A stretch of DNA of 37,531 bases. Source: an uncultured Clostridia bacterium. GTDB lineage: Bacteria > Bacillota > Clostridia > Oscillospirales > Oscillospiraceae. Below, in pieces: positions 1 to 7,861 of the stretch. The stretch covers positions 1 to 37,531 of the forward strand of contig CAMUYE010000013.1 of the NCBI GenBank assembly GCA_947164825.1, given 5' to 3'. Every line of letters begins with the position of its first letter. Within the stretch, counting starts at the first letter, position 1. Both the position numbers and the translations under genes were made by a program. Below the pieces are notes generated by a model, which saw only the letters and a program-made list of their open reading frames with translations, was not told the origin of the DNA and did no database searches.

Positions 1-479
1 AGCTGCTGGCGGCTGCCGGCATGAAGGAGGGCAAGAACACCTCCTGGATCCCCTCTTACGGTCCCGAGATGCGCGGCGGCACCGCCAACTGCTCGGTCAT
101 GCTCTCCGAGGAAGAGATCGACTCTCCCCTCGTCACCCGTCCCACCTCTCTGATCGTTATGAACCGTCCCTCCCTGGAGAAGTTTGAGGACGCGGTGGTG
201 CCCGGCGGCTCCATCTTCGTCAACTCCTCCATGATCGACATCAAGGTCAAGAGAACCGACGTCAACGCCTACTACGTCCCCTGCACCGAGATCGCCACAG
301 AACTGGGCAACCCCAAGGTCTCCAATATGATCATGCTGGGCGCCTACATCGGCAAGTCCCACTGCGTGGACATCGAGACCGTTCTCGAAGCCCTGCTGGA
401 GAAGCTGGGCGAGCGCAAGGCCAAGCTGATCCCCCTGAACCGCGAGGCCCTGAAGCGCGGCGCGTCGTGTATTGACTAA
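1..479 (+). CDS. 2-oxoacid:ferredoxin oxidoreductase, gamma subunit (5' end outside window)
   Basis: This is the C-terminal part of the gamma subunit of a pyruvate/ketoisovalerate/2-oxoglutarate ferredoxin oxidoreductase. The complex oxidatively decarboxylates 2-oxo acids to acyl-CoA in the cytoplasm and reduces ferredoxin. The frame is open from base 3 and ends in TAA at 477-479. The visible 158 residues carry the family signature SYGPEMRGGTANC, the N(R/Q)PSLEKFE region and a conserved C-terminal helix. The gene starts upstream, so an ATG at base 21 is internal and not the start. It lies 18 bases before a CoA-transferase, and ilvE follows two genes on. From this context I infer a branched-chain 2-oxo acid (VOR-type) substrate, but the sequence of this subunit alone does not fix the substrate. 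Confidence 0.9.
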   Translation, partial: LLAAAGMKEGKNTSWIPSYGPEMRGGTANCSVMLSEEEIDSPLVTRPTSLIVMNRPSLEKFEDAVVPGGSIFVNSSMIDIKVKRTDVNAYYVPCTEIATELGNPKVSNMIMLGAYIGKSHCVDIETVLEALLEKLGERKAKLIPLNREALKRGASCID

Positions 480-497
480 TTCTTAGGAGGGACGCAT

Positions 498-2033
498 ATG
501 CCCCAATTCATTTCCGCCGCCGAGGCTGTCAAGCTGATCAAAGACGGCGACACCGTGATCTACAACAACTTCCTCGGCATGTACAACTGCGAGCAGCTCT
601 CCGCCGCCCTCAACGAGCGCTTTGAGGCGGAGGGCCACCCCAAGGATATCACCATCTACTGCACCGCCGGTCTCGGCGGCTGGGCCCCCAACACCGTCTG
701 CGAGCGCATCGTGACCCTGGGCGCCGTGAAGAAGCTGTACCTCAGCCACTACGCCTCCATGCCCCTGACGGCCCAGATGGTTCTGGACAACCAGATCGAA
801 GCCTACAACCTGCCCTTCGGCGTCATGTCCCACGCGGTCCGCGCCGCGGCGGCCGGCCACGACTTCGTCATCTCCGACGCGGGCCTGAACCTCTTCGTGG
901 ATCCCAAGTACAAGGGCTACCAGCTCAACGAGCGGTCCAAGGAGGTGCTGGTCGAGGATATCTGGATCAACGGCAAGCGCCACCTGAAATACGCCACCCC
1001 CAAGCCCGACGTGGCCCTCATCAAGGCCAGCAGCGTGGACAACCGGGGCAATATCTCCATGGAAAACGAGCCCGTGATCGGCGATCCCCTGTCCATCGCC
1101 CAGGCTACCAAGCGCCGGGGCGGCATCGTCATCGTCCAGGTGGAAAAGGTTCTGGATACGCCGCGCCGTCCCATTGAGGTCTCCATCCCCTCCGTTTTGG
1201 TGGACTACGTCTGCGTGACCCCGGAGCAGACCCAGATCCAGGGCATCCCCGGCTCCGATCCCAAGTTTGCCGGCGACGTCCCCATGAGCGACGAAGCCCT
1301 GGTGGAATACGCCAAGTCCCACGCCTCCGAAAACCCCAAGGATTTTGCCAAGCGCCTCATCGCCCAGCGTGCCGCCAAGGAGCTGCGCCCCGGCGACGTG
1401 GTGAACATCGGCGTCGGCGCCCCGGAGTTCGTGGCCGTGGAGGCCGCCCGCACCGGCATGCTGCCCCAGGTGGCCCTGACGGTGGAGGCCGGTTCCATGA
1501 AGGGCCTGCCCATGGGCGGTCTGGCCTTCGGCGCAGCCATGGGTACCCATGCGGTCTGCACCACCGCCGAACAGTTTGACCTCTACGACGGCGGCGGCCT
1601 GACCATCTGCTTCATCGGCGCCCTGGAAATCGACCGGGAAGGCAACGTCAACGGCCACTACAACCCCAAGAAGCTCTCCGGCATCGGCGGTTTCATCAAC
1701 ATCACCCAGTTCACCCATAAGGTGGTCTTCTGCACCACCTTCTCCGCCGGCGGGCTGGAGATCGCGAAGGACGAAGCAGGGCTGCACATCGTGAAAGAGG
1801 GCAAGTTCCTGAAGTTCGCCCCCCACGTCACCGCCCTGAGCTTCTCCGCCGAGAACGCCCACGAGAACAAGCAGGATATCACCTACGTTACCGAGCGCTG
1901 CGTCTTCAAGCTGGGCGAGAAGGGCCTGGTCCTCACCGAGGTCGCCAAGGGGATCGACGTGAAGAAGGACATTCTCGACCTTCTTCCCTTCTCCGTCGAG
2001 GTTGCAGAGGACCTGAAGGAAATGGAGTTCTGA
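498..2033 (+). CDS. Class I acyl-CoA:carboxylate CoA-transferase (YdiF/Pct family)
   Basis: The protein has 511 residues, the usual size for fused alpha-beta class I CoA-transferases such as propionate CoA-transferase and YdiF. The alpha-like half covers about residues 1-270 and the beta-like half about 285-505. The motif TVEAGSMKGLP places the predicted catalytic glutamate, which forms the glutamyl-CoA thioester, at Glu330, followed by the glycine-rich GGLAFGAA segment. The enzyme moves CoA between an acyl-CoA and a free acid, usually acetate. The start ATG follows TAGGAGGGA at 482-490. It lies 18 bases after a 2-oxoacid:ferredoxin oxidoreductase subunit, so it may release the short or branched-chain acid made from the acyl-CoA product and conserve the CoA bond. 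The exact acyl substrate cannot be read from the sequence. Confidence 0.9.
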   Translation: MPQFISAAEAVKLIKDGDTVIYNNFLGMYNCEQLSAALNERFEAEGHPKDITIYCTAGLGGWAPNTVCERIVTLGAVKKLYLSHYASMPLTAQMVLDNQIEAYNLPFGVMSHAVRAAAAGHDFVISDAGLNLFVDPKYKGYQLNERSKEVLVEDIWINGKRHLKYATPKPDVALIKASSVDNRGNISMENEPVIGDPLSIAQATKRRGGIVIVQVEKVLDTPRRPIEVSIPSVLVDYVCVTPEQTQIQGIPGSDPKFAGDVPMSDEALVEYAKSHASENPKDFAKRLIAQRAAKELRPGDVVNIGVGAPEFVAVEAARTGMLPQVALTVEAGSMKGLPMGGLAFGAAMGTHAVCTTAEQFDLYDGGGLTICFIGALEIDREGNVNGHYNPKKLSGIGGFINITQFTHKVVFCTTFSAGGLEIAKDEAGLHIVKEGKFLKFAPHVTALSFSAENAHENKQDITYVTERCVFKLGEKGLVLTEVAKGIDVKKDILDLLPFSVEVAEDLKEMEF

Positions 2034-2035
2034 AA

Positions 2036-2170
2036 TATTATGAAACTATGAAACTATGAAAATATGAAAATATTGAGGTGTCGCTTCGCGACGGATTTTT
2101 ATCCATTTTTCAATTCGGAGAATTGAAAAATACCACAATAGTTTCATAGTTTAATATTTTAATAGTTTCG
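2036..2170. repeat. AT-rich inverted repeat with octamer tandem arrays and two hairpins
   Basis: The gap between the CoA-transferase and the GntR regulator holds an AT-rich element. Its left side is a TATGAAAC/TATGAAAA octamer array at 2039-2074. Its right side at 2135-2168 is a similar array in the opposite orientation. Inside are a 5-bp hairpin (GTCGC/GCGAC, 2080-2092) and an 11-bp hairpin (ATTTTTCAATT/AATTGAAAAAT, 2105-2131). The right half read on the minus strand contains ATTGTGGTAT next to its hairpin, a word that also occurs beside the hairpin at 7941-7972. It could act as a weak terminator or provide AT-rich promoter DNA for the regulator, but I see no clear promoter with correct spacing. 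Confidence 0.75.
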
Positions 2171-2194
2171 TCAACTCCAAAGGAGGTGAACTCT

Positions 2195-2881
2195 ATGCCC
2201 TACGCCGCCAACGCTCTTTCCGTGAAGATCGCGGATCAGCTCACGGAGATGATCTCCAAACGCCGGTTTCAGCCGGGAGACAAGCTCCCCAACGAGCTGG
2301 AGCTGGCCGAGGAGCTGCAGGTCAGCCGGACCACCCTCCGGGAAGCCCTGCGGATCCTCTCGACCCGGGGCCTTGTGGAGGTCCGCCGGGGCATCGGCAG
2401 CTTCGTCACCGAGAGCAAGAGCATCCACGCCGACTACGACCTGCTGAAGATCCAGAACACCAACGTCACGACGAAAGAGCTCTATGAGATGCGGCTCATG
2501 TTCGAGCCCCAGGCGGCCTATTACGCCTGCCTCCGGGCCAGCGACGAGGAGCTGGAGACAATCTTCCGCTATGGGGAGCTGGACGAGCAGATGATCCTGC
2601 GGCGGGATCCCCTCTGGGACGAAAGCGAGCAGAAGTTCCACAACTCCATCGCCTCCGCCACCCACAATCAGTTCATCACCGCCCTGCTCCCCATCTTCAA
2701 CCGGGCCATCCACGCAGGCGTCATCCTGGCCAACGAGAGCCCAGAGGTCTCGGAGATGACCCTCCACGACCACCGGCTGGTTATGGACTATCTGCGGGAC
2801 CGCAACCCCGAGGGCGCCAAAACCGCCATGTACCTGCACATCATCAACACCATGCGGGCCTTTCATATCCCGCTGGATTGA
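2195..2881 (+). CDS. GntR-family transcriptional regulator, FadR/FCD subfamily
   Basis: The predicted protein has 228 residues. An N-terminal winged helix (about residues 8-72) carries the GntR pattern DKLPNELELAEELQVSRTTL followed by an RGLV..RRGIGSFV wing. A C-terminal all-helical FCD ligand-binding domain covers about 90-215, with the spaced Asp and His residues (WDESEQKFH, HDHRLVMD, LHIIN) that bind a metal in this domain family. I chose ATG 2195 over a GTG at 2186 because AAAGGAGGT at 2179-2187 overlaps that GTG and is correctly spaced for 2195. It lies between a CoA-transferase gene and ilvE. I infer control of the neighbouring branched-chain amino acid or organic-acid genes; FCD effectors are typically small organic acids. 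Confidence 0.9.
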   Translation: MPYAANALSVKIADQLTEMISKRRFQPGDKLPNELELAEELQVSRTTLREALRILSTRGLVEVRRGIGSFVTESKSIHADYDLLKIQNTNVTTKELYEMRLMFEPQAAYYACLRASDEELETIFRYGELDEQMILRRDPLWDESEQKFHNSIASATHNQFITALLPIFNRAIHAGVILANESPEVSEMTLHDHRLVMDYLRDRNPEGAKTAMYLHIINTMRAFHIPLD

Positions 2882-2925
2882 CACCATTCCGATACGAAAA
2901 CGCGTACAGAAAAGAGGTTAATTAT

Positions 2926-3999
2926 ATGAATATCACCATTCAAAAAACCGAGCATCCCAAGGAAAAGCCCGCCAAGGGCGCGAAGCTGGGCTTCGGCTCC
3001 GTCTTTACCGACCACATGCTGCTGATGGACTACACCAAGGGCATCGGCTGGCATGACGCCCGCATCGTCCCCTACGGCCCCATCTCCCTGAGCCCCGCCG
3101 CCACCGTCTTCCACTACGCCCAGGAGACCTTCGAAGGCATGAAGGCCTACCGCGCCGAGGACGGCCGCATCCTGCTGTTCCGGCCCGAAGAGAACTTCAA
3201 GCGTCTGAATCTTTCCAACGAGCGTCTGTGCATCCCCCAGCTCGACGTGGATTTCTGCATCGAGAGTCTGAAGGAGCTGGTCATGCTCGACAAGGACTGG
3301 ATCCCCGAGGACAAGGAAGCCTCCCTGTACATCCGTCCCTTCGTCATCGGCAACGAGCCCAAGCTGGGCGTCAAGGAAGCCGACAGCTATATCTACTGCG
3401 TCCTCCTCTCCCCCTCCGGCGCTTACTATGAGAACGGCCTGAAGCCCGTGCCCATCTACGTGGAAGAGAACTACGTCCGTGCGGTCCGCGGCGGCACCGG
3501 CTTTGCCAAGACCGGCGGCAATTACGCCTCCTCCATGAAGGCTCAGTCCGAGGCCCACGAGAAGGGCTACTCCCAGGTACTCTGGCTCGACGGCGTGGAG
3601 AAAAAGTACATCGGCGAGGTCGGCGCCATGAACATCTTCTTCGTGGTGGACGGCGAGGTCCTGACCCCCGAGCTGGACGGCTCCATCCTCTCCGGCATCA
3701 CCCGGAAGTCCATGATCCAGATCCTGCGGGACAAGGGCTACAAGGTCACCGAGCGGAAGATCGCCATCCAGGAGATCGCCGACGCCTACGACGCCGGCAA
3801 GCTCCAGGAGGTCTTCGGCACCGGCACCGCCGCCGTCATCTCCCCCGTGGGTCAGCTGGAATGGGGCGACAAGGTCATGAAGATCAACAACGGTGAGATC
3901 GGCCCCATCTCCCTGTACGCCTACAAGACCCTGACCGACATCCAGTGGGGCCGCGCCAAGGGCCCCGAAGGCTGGTCTGTGGAGATCGGCCACGAATAA
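2926..3999 (+). CDS. ilvE: Branched-chain amino acid aminotransferase IlvE
   Basis: This class IV PLP enzyme interconverts leucine, isoleucine and valine with their 2-oxo acids, using 2-oxoglutarate/glutamate. The protein has 357 residues, typical of the longer BCAT type. The motif FAKTGGNYA gives the PLP lysine as Lys195, and the early HYAQETFEGMKAY and later GTGTAAVI segments are family hallmarks. The ATG at 2926 follows AAAGAGGTT; the frame extends to 2878 but without a better site. It starts 44 bases after the FCD regulator, so the two may be co-transcribed. With the upstream oxidoreductase and CoA-transferase it can supply branched 2-oxo acids for fermentation, though a biosynthetic role is equally possible. 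A strong hairpin follows at 4008. Confidence 0.95.
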   Translation: MNITIQKTEHPKEKPAKGAKLGFGSVFTDHMLLMDYTKGIGWHDARIVPYGPISLSPAATVFHYAQETFEGMKAYRAEDGRILLFRPEENFKRLNLSNERLCIPQLDVDFCIESLKELVMLDKDWIPEDKEASLYIRPFVIGNEPKLGVKEADSYIYCVLLSPSGAYYENGLKPVPIYVEENYVRAVRGGTGFAKTGGNYASSMKAQSEAHEKGYSQVLWLDGVEKKYIGEVGAMNIFFVVDGEVLTPELDGSILSGITRKSMIQILRDKGYKVTERKIAIQEIADAYDAGKLQEVFGTGTAAVISPVGQLEWGDKVMKINNGEIGPISLYAYKTLTDIQWGRAKGPEGWSVEIGHE

Positions 4000-4007
4000 A
4001 CGGCATC

Positions 4008-4065
4008 AAAACAAGAACGAATCATGGGAGCGGCTGCGTCCGCTCCCATGATTCGTTCTTGTTTT
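4008..4065. terminator. Bidirectional terminator, 26-bp perfect hairpin
   Basis: Arms at 4008-4033 and 4040-4065 are perfectly complementary over 26 bp, with the 6-base loop CTGCGT. The arm ends AAAAC and GTTTT provide a T-run in either direction. It lies between convergent ilvE (+) and the ABC exporter gene (-), so it fits a shared terminator. Confidence 0.93.
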
Positions 4066-4067
4066 GT

Positions 4068-6110
4068 TCAATTGGCAAACTGGCTGTTATACAAATCTGC
4101 GTAGAAGCCGTTCCGGGCCAGCAGCTCGTCGTGGTTTCCGATCTCGACGACCTTGCCGTCCCGCATCACCAGGATCACGTCGGCCTCGCGGATGGTGGAA
4201 AGGCGGTGGGCTACGATGAAGCTGGTGCGGCCCCGCATCATTTTGGCAAAGGCGTTCTGGATCTTCAGCTCCGTCCGGGTGTCGATGGAGGAGGTGGCCT
4301 CGTCCAGAATCAGCTTGGGCGGCAGGCAGAGCATGATCCGGGCAATGCAGAGCAGCTGCTTCTGGCCCTGGGAGAGCATGCCGCCGTCCTCCGTAATATA
4401 GGTGTCATAGCCCTGGGGCAAGAGGCGAATGAAGCTGTGGGCGTGGGCGGCCCGGCAGGCGGCCTCCACCTCCTCGTCGGTGGCGTCCGGCTTGCCCAGG
4501 GTCAGGTTCTCCCGAATGGTCCCGGAGCGCAGCCAGGTGTCCTGGAGCACCATGCCGTAGCCGCCGCGCAGGGCGGAGCGGCTCATGTCCCGGATGTCGG
4601 CGCCGTCCACCCGGATGGCCCCGCCGTCCACGTCATAGAAACGCATGAGCAGGTTGATGAGGGTGGTCTTGCCGCAGCCCGTGGGCCCCACAATGGCGAT
4701 GCGCTGCCCGGGCAGGGCAGTGAAGGAAAGGTCTTCGATCAGAGATTTGCTCTTATCATACGAGAAGGACACGTCTTCCAGACAGACCTCGCCCCGAATG
4801 GGGAAACTTCCAGGATTGTCGTCCTGAGCGCAGGCGCAGCCGGAGTCAAAGGACCCGCGTCCCCCGTCCCCTGATGCCTGATGCCTAAGCGGCCCAAACG
4901 CATCGCTTGTCGCTCCCGGCGCAGCCGTCCGCGACGTACAGCGAGAGCCCACTGGGTTCTCGGCGCTAAACGCGCTTGTGCCTGTTGCCTCGAGAGGGCG
5001 GCCAATGACCGCCCCTGCGGCGTCGGGCGTCTCGGCAGGCTCGTCCATCAGCTCAAAGATGCGTTCGGCGCAGACCAGGGCGTTCTGGAACTCCGCCGCC
5101 ACACCGCTGATCTCGTTGAAGGGCTTGGTGTACTGGTTGGCGTAGGCCAGAAGGGCGGACAGGCTGCCCACTGTAAAGGCGGCAGCGCTGCCTGCGGTGG
5201 ATATACAGAGCAGAGCGCCTGTCAGCACCACGGTGGCATAGACCACGGAGTTGACAAAGCGGGTGCAGGGGTTGGTCAGCGAGGAGAAGAAGATCGCTTT
5301 GAGGGAGGTCTTTTCCAGACGGCTGTTGATGGCGTCGAAGTCCTCCACGCAGCGCTTCTCCCGGCCGAAGGCCTTGACCACCTTCTGGCTCCCCAAAAGC
5401 TCGTTCACGAAGGCCGTCTGCTTGGCCCGGGTCTTGCTCTGCTCCAGGAAATAGTTGTGGGTGTGGGAAGCGATAAACTTCGCCATGACGAAGCTCAGCG
5501 GCGTGAGCACGATGACGATGAGGGCGATGAGCGGCTTGATGGAGAGCATAAAGCCCAGGGTGCCGAGAATGGTGATGACGCTGGTAAAAAGCTGGGTGAA
5601 TCCCAAAAGCAGGCCGTCGGAGAACTGGTCCACGTCGGTGATGATCCGGCTGACCAGGTCGCCCACGCTGTTCCCATCCAGCCAGGACAGGGGCAGCCGC
5701 TGCAAATGACGGAAGGCCTTGTTCCGGACGTCCCGGACCACGGTAAAGGCGACCCGGTTGTTGATAACGCTGATCAGCCACTGGACCAGGGCTGTCAAGC
5801 CGGCGAAGACGCCGATCTGAAGGAGCTGCTTCCCGACGCCCGCAAAATCCACGCTGCCGGGGCCCAGGATGCAGTCGATGGCTCGGCCCACAAGGACCGG
5901 AATATAGAGCGTCAGGGCCACGGAGCCCGCCGAAAAGAGCACGGAAAGGGCGATCAGATACCAATAGGGCCGAAGGGTCTTCAACACCCGCCGCAGGGTA
6001 TGGGAGGCCTGCTGCCTGTTGCCGACTGCCTCGGGCTGGCGGCCACTGACCGCCCCCGCGGAGTGAACGGAACATTTTGCATTTTGCATTTTGCGTTTTG
6101 CGTTCTTCAT
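4068..6110 (-). CDS. ABC exporter half-transporter (consensus NBD subunit) with in-frame repeat insertions
   Basis: This is a fused TMD-NBD exporter of the multidrug/lipid type with 680 residues; relatives have about 580-620. Six membrane segments lie within about residues 50-335. The NBD has Walker A GPTGCGKT (475-482), Q-loop Gln523, signature LSQGQ (579-583), Walker B with Glu604, and switch His635. The start ATG overlaps the upstream gene's stop (ATGA), and AAGGAGG lies inside that gene, so the start is well supported. Two stretches are not family sequence. Residues 1-34 come from a heptamer array plus palindrome, and residues about 367-438 are a mosaic of repeats between FELMDEPAE and the NBD strand GEVCLEDVSFSYD. 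Both remain in frame. It pairs with the degenerate partner 6107-7828; substrate unknown. Confidence 0.92.
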   Translation of the reverse strand: MKNAKRKMQNAKCSVHSAGAVSGRQPEAVGNRQQASHTLRRVLKTLRPYWYLIALSVLFSAGSVALTLYIPVLVGRAIDCILGPGSVDFAGVGKQLLQIGVFAGLTALVQWLISVINNRVAFTVVRDVRNKAFRHLQRLPLSWLDGNSVGDLVSRIITDVDQFSDGLLLGFTQLFTSVITILGTLGFMLSIKPLIALIVIVLTPLSFVMAKFIASHTHNYFLEQSKTRAKQTAFVNELLGSQKVVKAFGREKRCVEDFDAINSRLEKTSLKAIFFSSLTNPCTRFVNSVVYATVVLTGALLCISTAGSAAAFTVGSLSALLAYANQYTKPFNEISGVAAEFQNALVCAERIFELMDEPAETPDAAGAVIGRPLEATGTSAFSAENPVGSRCTSRTAAPGATSDAFGPLRHQASGDGGRGSFDSGCACAQDDNPGSFPIRGEVCLEDVSFSYDKSKSLIEDLSFTALPGQRIAIVGPTGCGKTTLINLLMRFYDVDGGAIRVDGADIRDMSRSALRGGYGMVLQDTWLRSGTIRENLTLGKPDATDEEVEAACRAAHAHSFIRLLPQGYDTYITEDGGMLSQGQKQLLCIARIMLCLPPKLILDEATSSIDTRTELKIQNAFAKMMRGRTSFIVAHRLSTIREADVILVMRDGKVVEIGNHDELLARNGFYADLYNSQFAN
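4797..5012 (-). repeat. Mosaic of three repeat types inside the exporter's TMD-NBD linker
   Basis: About 216 bases inside the exporter gene consist of recognisable repeat modules. A TTGTCGTCCTGAGCG-type repeat lies at 4817-4856 and is related to the copy at 8941-8979. A TGCCTGA heptamer pair lies at 4871-4889. The palindrome GGGCGGCCAATGACCGCCC lies at 4996-5014 and is preceded by CTGTTGCC as in the copy near 6017. Another inverted segment, GAGAGCCCA/TGGGTTCTC, lies near 4943-4961. All of it reads through as protein. The other two exporters in this window have short linkers at this place, which supports an insertion. Confidence 0.82.
6011..6110 (-). repeat. Heptamer array plus palindrome forming the exporter's N-terminus
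   Basis: On the minus strand the gene begins with a GCAAAAT-type heptamer array from the start codon (6110 down to about 6072), followed by a palindrome around 6037-6055 and then GAGGCAGTCGGCAACAGGCA. A 31-base stretch (GGGGCGG..CAGTGGCC..GAGGCAG) matches the insertion in hydF at 13217-13247 with one difference. The encoded peptide includes KMQNAKC and SGRQPEA, both also found in HydF. Confidence 0.85.
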
Positions 6111-7828
6111 CCCGCCGCCTCCTTTCGGAACTGCGACTCGTGGATCTCCCGGTAGACGGGGCAGGTCTTTAGCAGCTCGTCATGGGTTCCAAGACCCACC
6201 ACGCGGCCCTCGTCAAGCACCACGATCTGATCCGCATACCGGACCGCGGAGCTGCGTTGGGCCACTAAGAAGATTGTGGGCGCGTAGTCCAGAGCACGCA
6301 GGGCTTTCCGGAGCGCCGCGTCCGTGGCGAAGTCCAGGGCGGAGGAGCTGTCGTCCAGGATCAGGATCTCCGGCCTGCGGACCAGGGCTCTGGCGATGGT
6401 GAGCCGCTGACGCTGACCCCCGGAGAGGTTGCGGCCAAACTGTTCGATCTCCCCGTCCAGCCCGCCCTTGGCGGCCGCCACGTCCGCGGCCTGCGCGGAC
6501 TCCAGGGCTTGAAGCAGCGCCTCGTCGTCGACCGCTTCCCTGCCCCAGCAGAGGTTTTCGCGGATCGTGCCCTTGAACAGGACCGCTTTCTGCGGCACCA
6601 CGCCGATCCTGGCCCGCAGTGCTGCGGGCTCCATTCCGCGCACGTCCTGTCCGTCCACCAGCACCCGGCCTGCCGTGACCTCGTAAAAGCGGGGGATCAG
6701 GTTGACCAGGGTGGACTTGCCGCTGCCGGTGCCGCCGATGACGCCGATCACCTGACCCGGCAGGGCCCGGAAGCTCACGTCGGAGAGGGCCTCGCCGCCC
6801 GCGCCGCCGTAGCGGATGGAGGCGTGGTCGAACTCCACCCGGAGCGCGGGATCGCCGCCGGGCAGGTCGGAAATGACAGTTTCCTCGTCCTCTACCTCCA
6901 GGATGGCCTGGATGCGTTTGCCGCAGGCCAGGGATTTCGTGATATTGATGATGAGATTGGCAAGCTTGATGAGCTCCACCAAAATTTGCGACATATAGTT
7001 ATAGAGGGCCACCACCGCGCCCTGGGTCAGGATCCCCGCCTGGACCCGGATCGCGCCGGTGCGGATCAGCCCGATGACGGCCAGGTTCACGATCACGAAG
7101 GTCAGGGGATTCATCAGGGCAGAGACCCGCCCCACCCGCTGCTGCGCAGCCGTCAGGCTGTCGTTTTCAGCCGCGAAACGGCCGCACTCGTCGGCCTCCT
7201 TGCGGAAAGCCCGGAGAACCCGGACGCCGTTGAGATTTTCCCGGGTCAGACCCAGGACTCCGTCCAGCCGTTCCTGAACCCTTTTGTACATGGGCATGGT
7301 CAGCAGCATGACGCCGAAAACCACCAGGGCCAGCACCGGAATTGCCGCCGCGAACCAGAGGGCCGCCGTGGCGTCGATGGTAAAGGCCATGACCATGGCG
7401 CCGAAGACCACGAAGGGGGATCGCAGCAGCAGCCGCAGGGTCAGATTCAGACCGGTCTGCACCTGGTTCATATCGGAGCTCATGCGGGTAATCATGGTGG
7501 GAATGCCGATGCGGTCCAGGGTGGAAAAAGGAAAGCGCTGAATATGGGAATAGAGGGCGTGGCGCAGCTTCGTCACGAAGCCCACCGCCGCCCGGGCGGA
7601 GAAATACTGGGCCGTCACGGAAAACGCCAGCCCCGCCAGACCCAGGCCCACCAGGGCCAGGCTCATGCGGACAATATAACCCTGATCGGAGCCGCCGATG
7701 CCCCGGTCGATGACCGCGGCCACCACCATGGGCACAAAGAGCTCCAGGGTCGCCTCCGCCAGCTTCAGCAGCGGCCCGAGAACGCATTCCTTTCGATAGG
7801 ATTTCAGATAAGAGAACAGCTTTCGCAT
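6107..7828 (-). CDS. ABC exporter half-transporter (degenerate NBD subunit)
   Basis: The protein has 573 residues with a six-helix exporter TMD (about 15-300) and an NBD. It has Walker A GGTGSGKST (365-373), Q-loop Gln413 and signature LSGGQ (468-472). The Walker B is followed by Asp493 instead of the catalytic Glu, and Gln524 stands in place of the switch histidine (LVAQRSS). This pattern is known for the non-hydrolysing site of heterodimeric exporters such as TM287/288, BmrCD and TAP. The partner encoded next carries the intact Glu/His and a variant LSQGQ signature, which fits a heterodimer with one consensus and one degenerate site. I chose ATG 7828 because GGAGG lies just upstream; the frame is open to 8095 but that part is repeat-derived. 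Its stop overlaps the next gene's start. Confidence 0.92.
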   Translation of the reverse strand: MRKLFSYLKSYRKECVLGPLLKLAEATLELFVPMVVAAVIDRGIGGSDQGYIVRMSLALVGLGLAGLAFSVTAQYFSARAAVGFVTKLRHALYSHIQRFPFSTLDRIGIPTMITRMSSDMNQVQTGLNLTLRLLLRSPFVVFGAMVMAFTIDATAALWFAAAIPVLALVVFGVMLLTMPMYKRVQERLDGVLGLTRENLNGVRVLRAFRKEADECGRFAAENDSLTAAQQRVGRVSALMNPLTFVIVNLAVIGLIRTGAIRVQAGILTQGAVVALYNYMSQILVELIKLANLIINITKSLACGKRIQAILEVEDEETVISDLPGGDPALRVEFDHASIRYGGAGGEALSDVSFRALPGQVIGVIGGTGSGKSTLVNLIPRFYEVTAGRVLVDGQDVRGMEPAALRARIGVVPQKAVLFKGTIRENLCWGREAVDDEALLQALESAQAADVAAAKGGLDGEIEQFGRNLSGGQRQRLTIARALVRRPEILILDDSSSALDFATDAALRKALRALDYAPTIFLVAQRSSAVRYADQIVVLDEGRVVGLGTHDELLKTCPVYREIHESQFRKEAAG

Positions 7829-7861
7829 AGGGGCCTCCAGGTTACAGGGTTCCACCCGCCC

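Noticed and set aside
483-1862. Long minus-strand open frame of 459 codons opposite the CoA-transferase
   Set aside because: Its product is a Gly/Ala/Val/His-rich sequence with no family resemblance, fully covered by a well-supported gene on the other strand. High GC produces many such shadows.
4068-6110. Frameshift or pseudogene in the exporter because of its long linker and odd N-terminus
   Set aside because: The frame is intact from a well-placed start to the stop, and all catalytic motifs are present; the extra parts are multiples of three.
4881-6155. Plus-strand open frames of several hundred codons opposite the exporter genes
   Set aside because: They have no motifs or ribosome binding sites and lie opposite clear ABC exporter domains.
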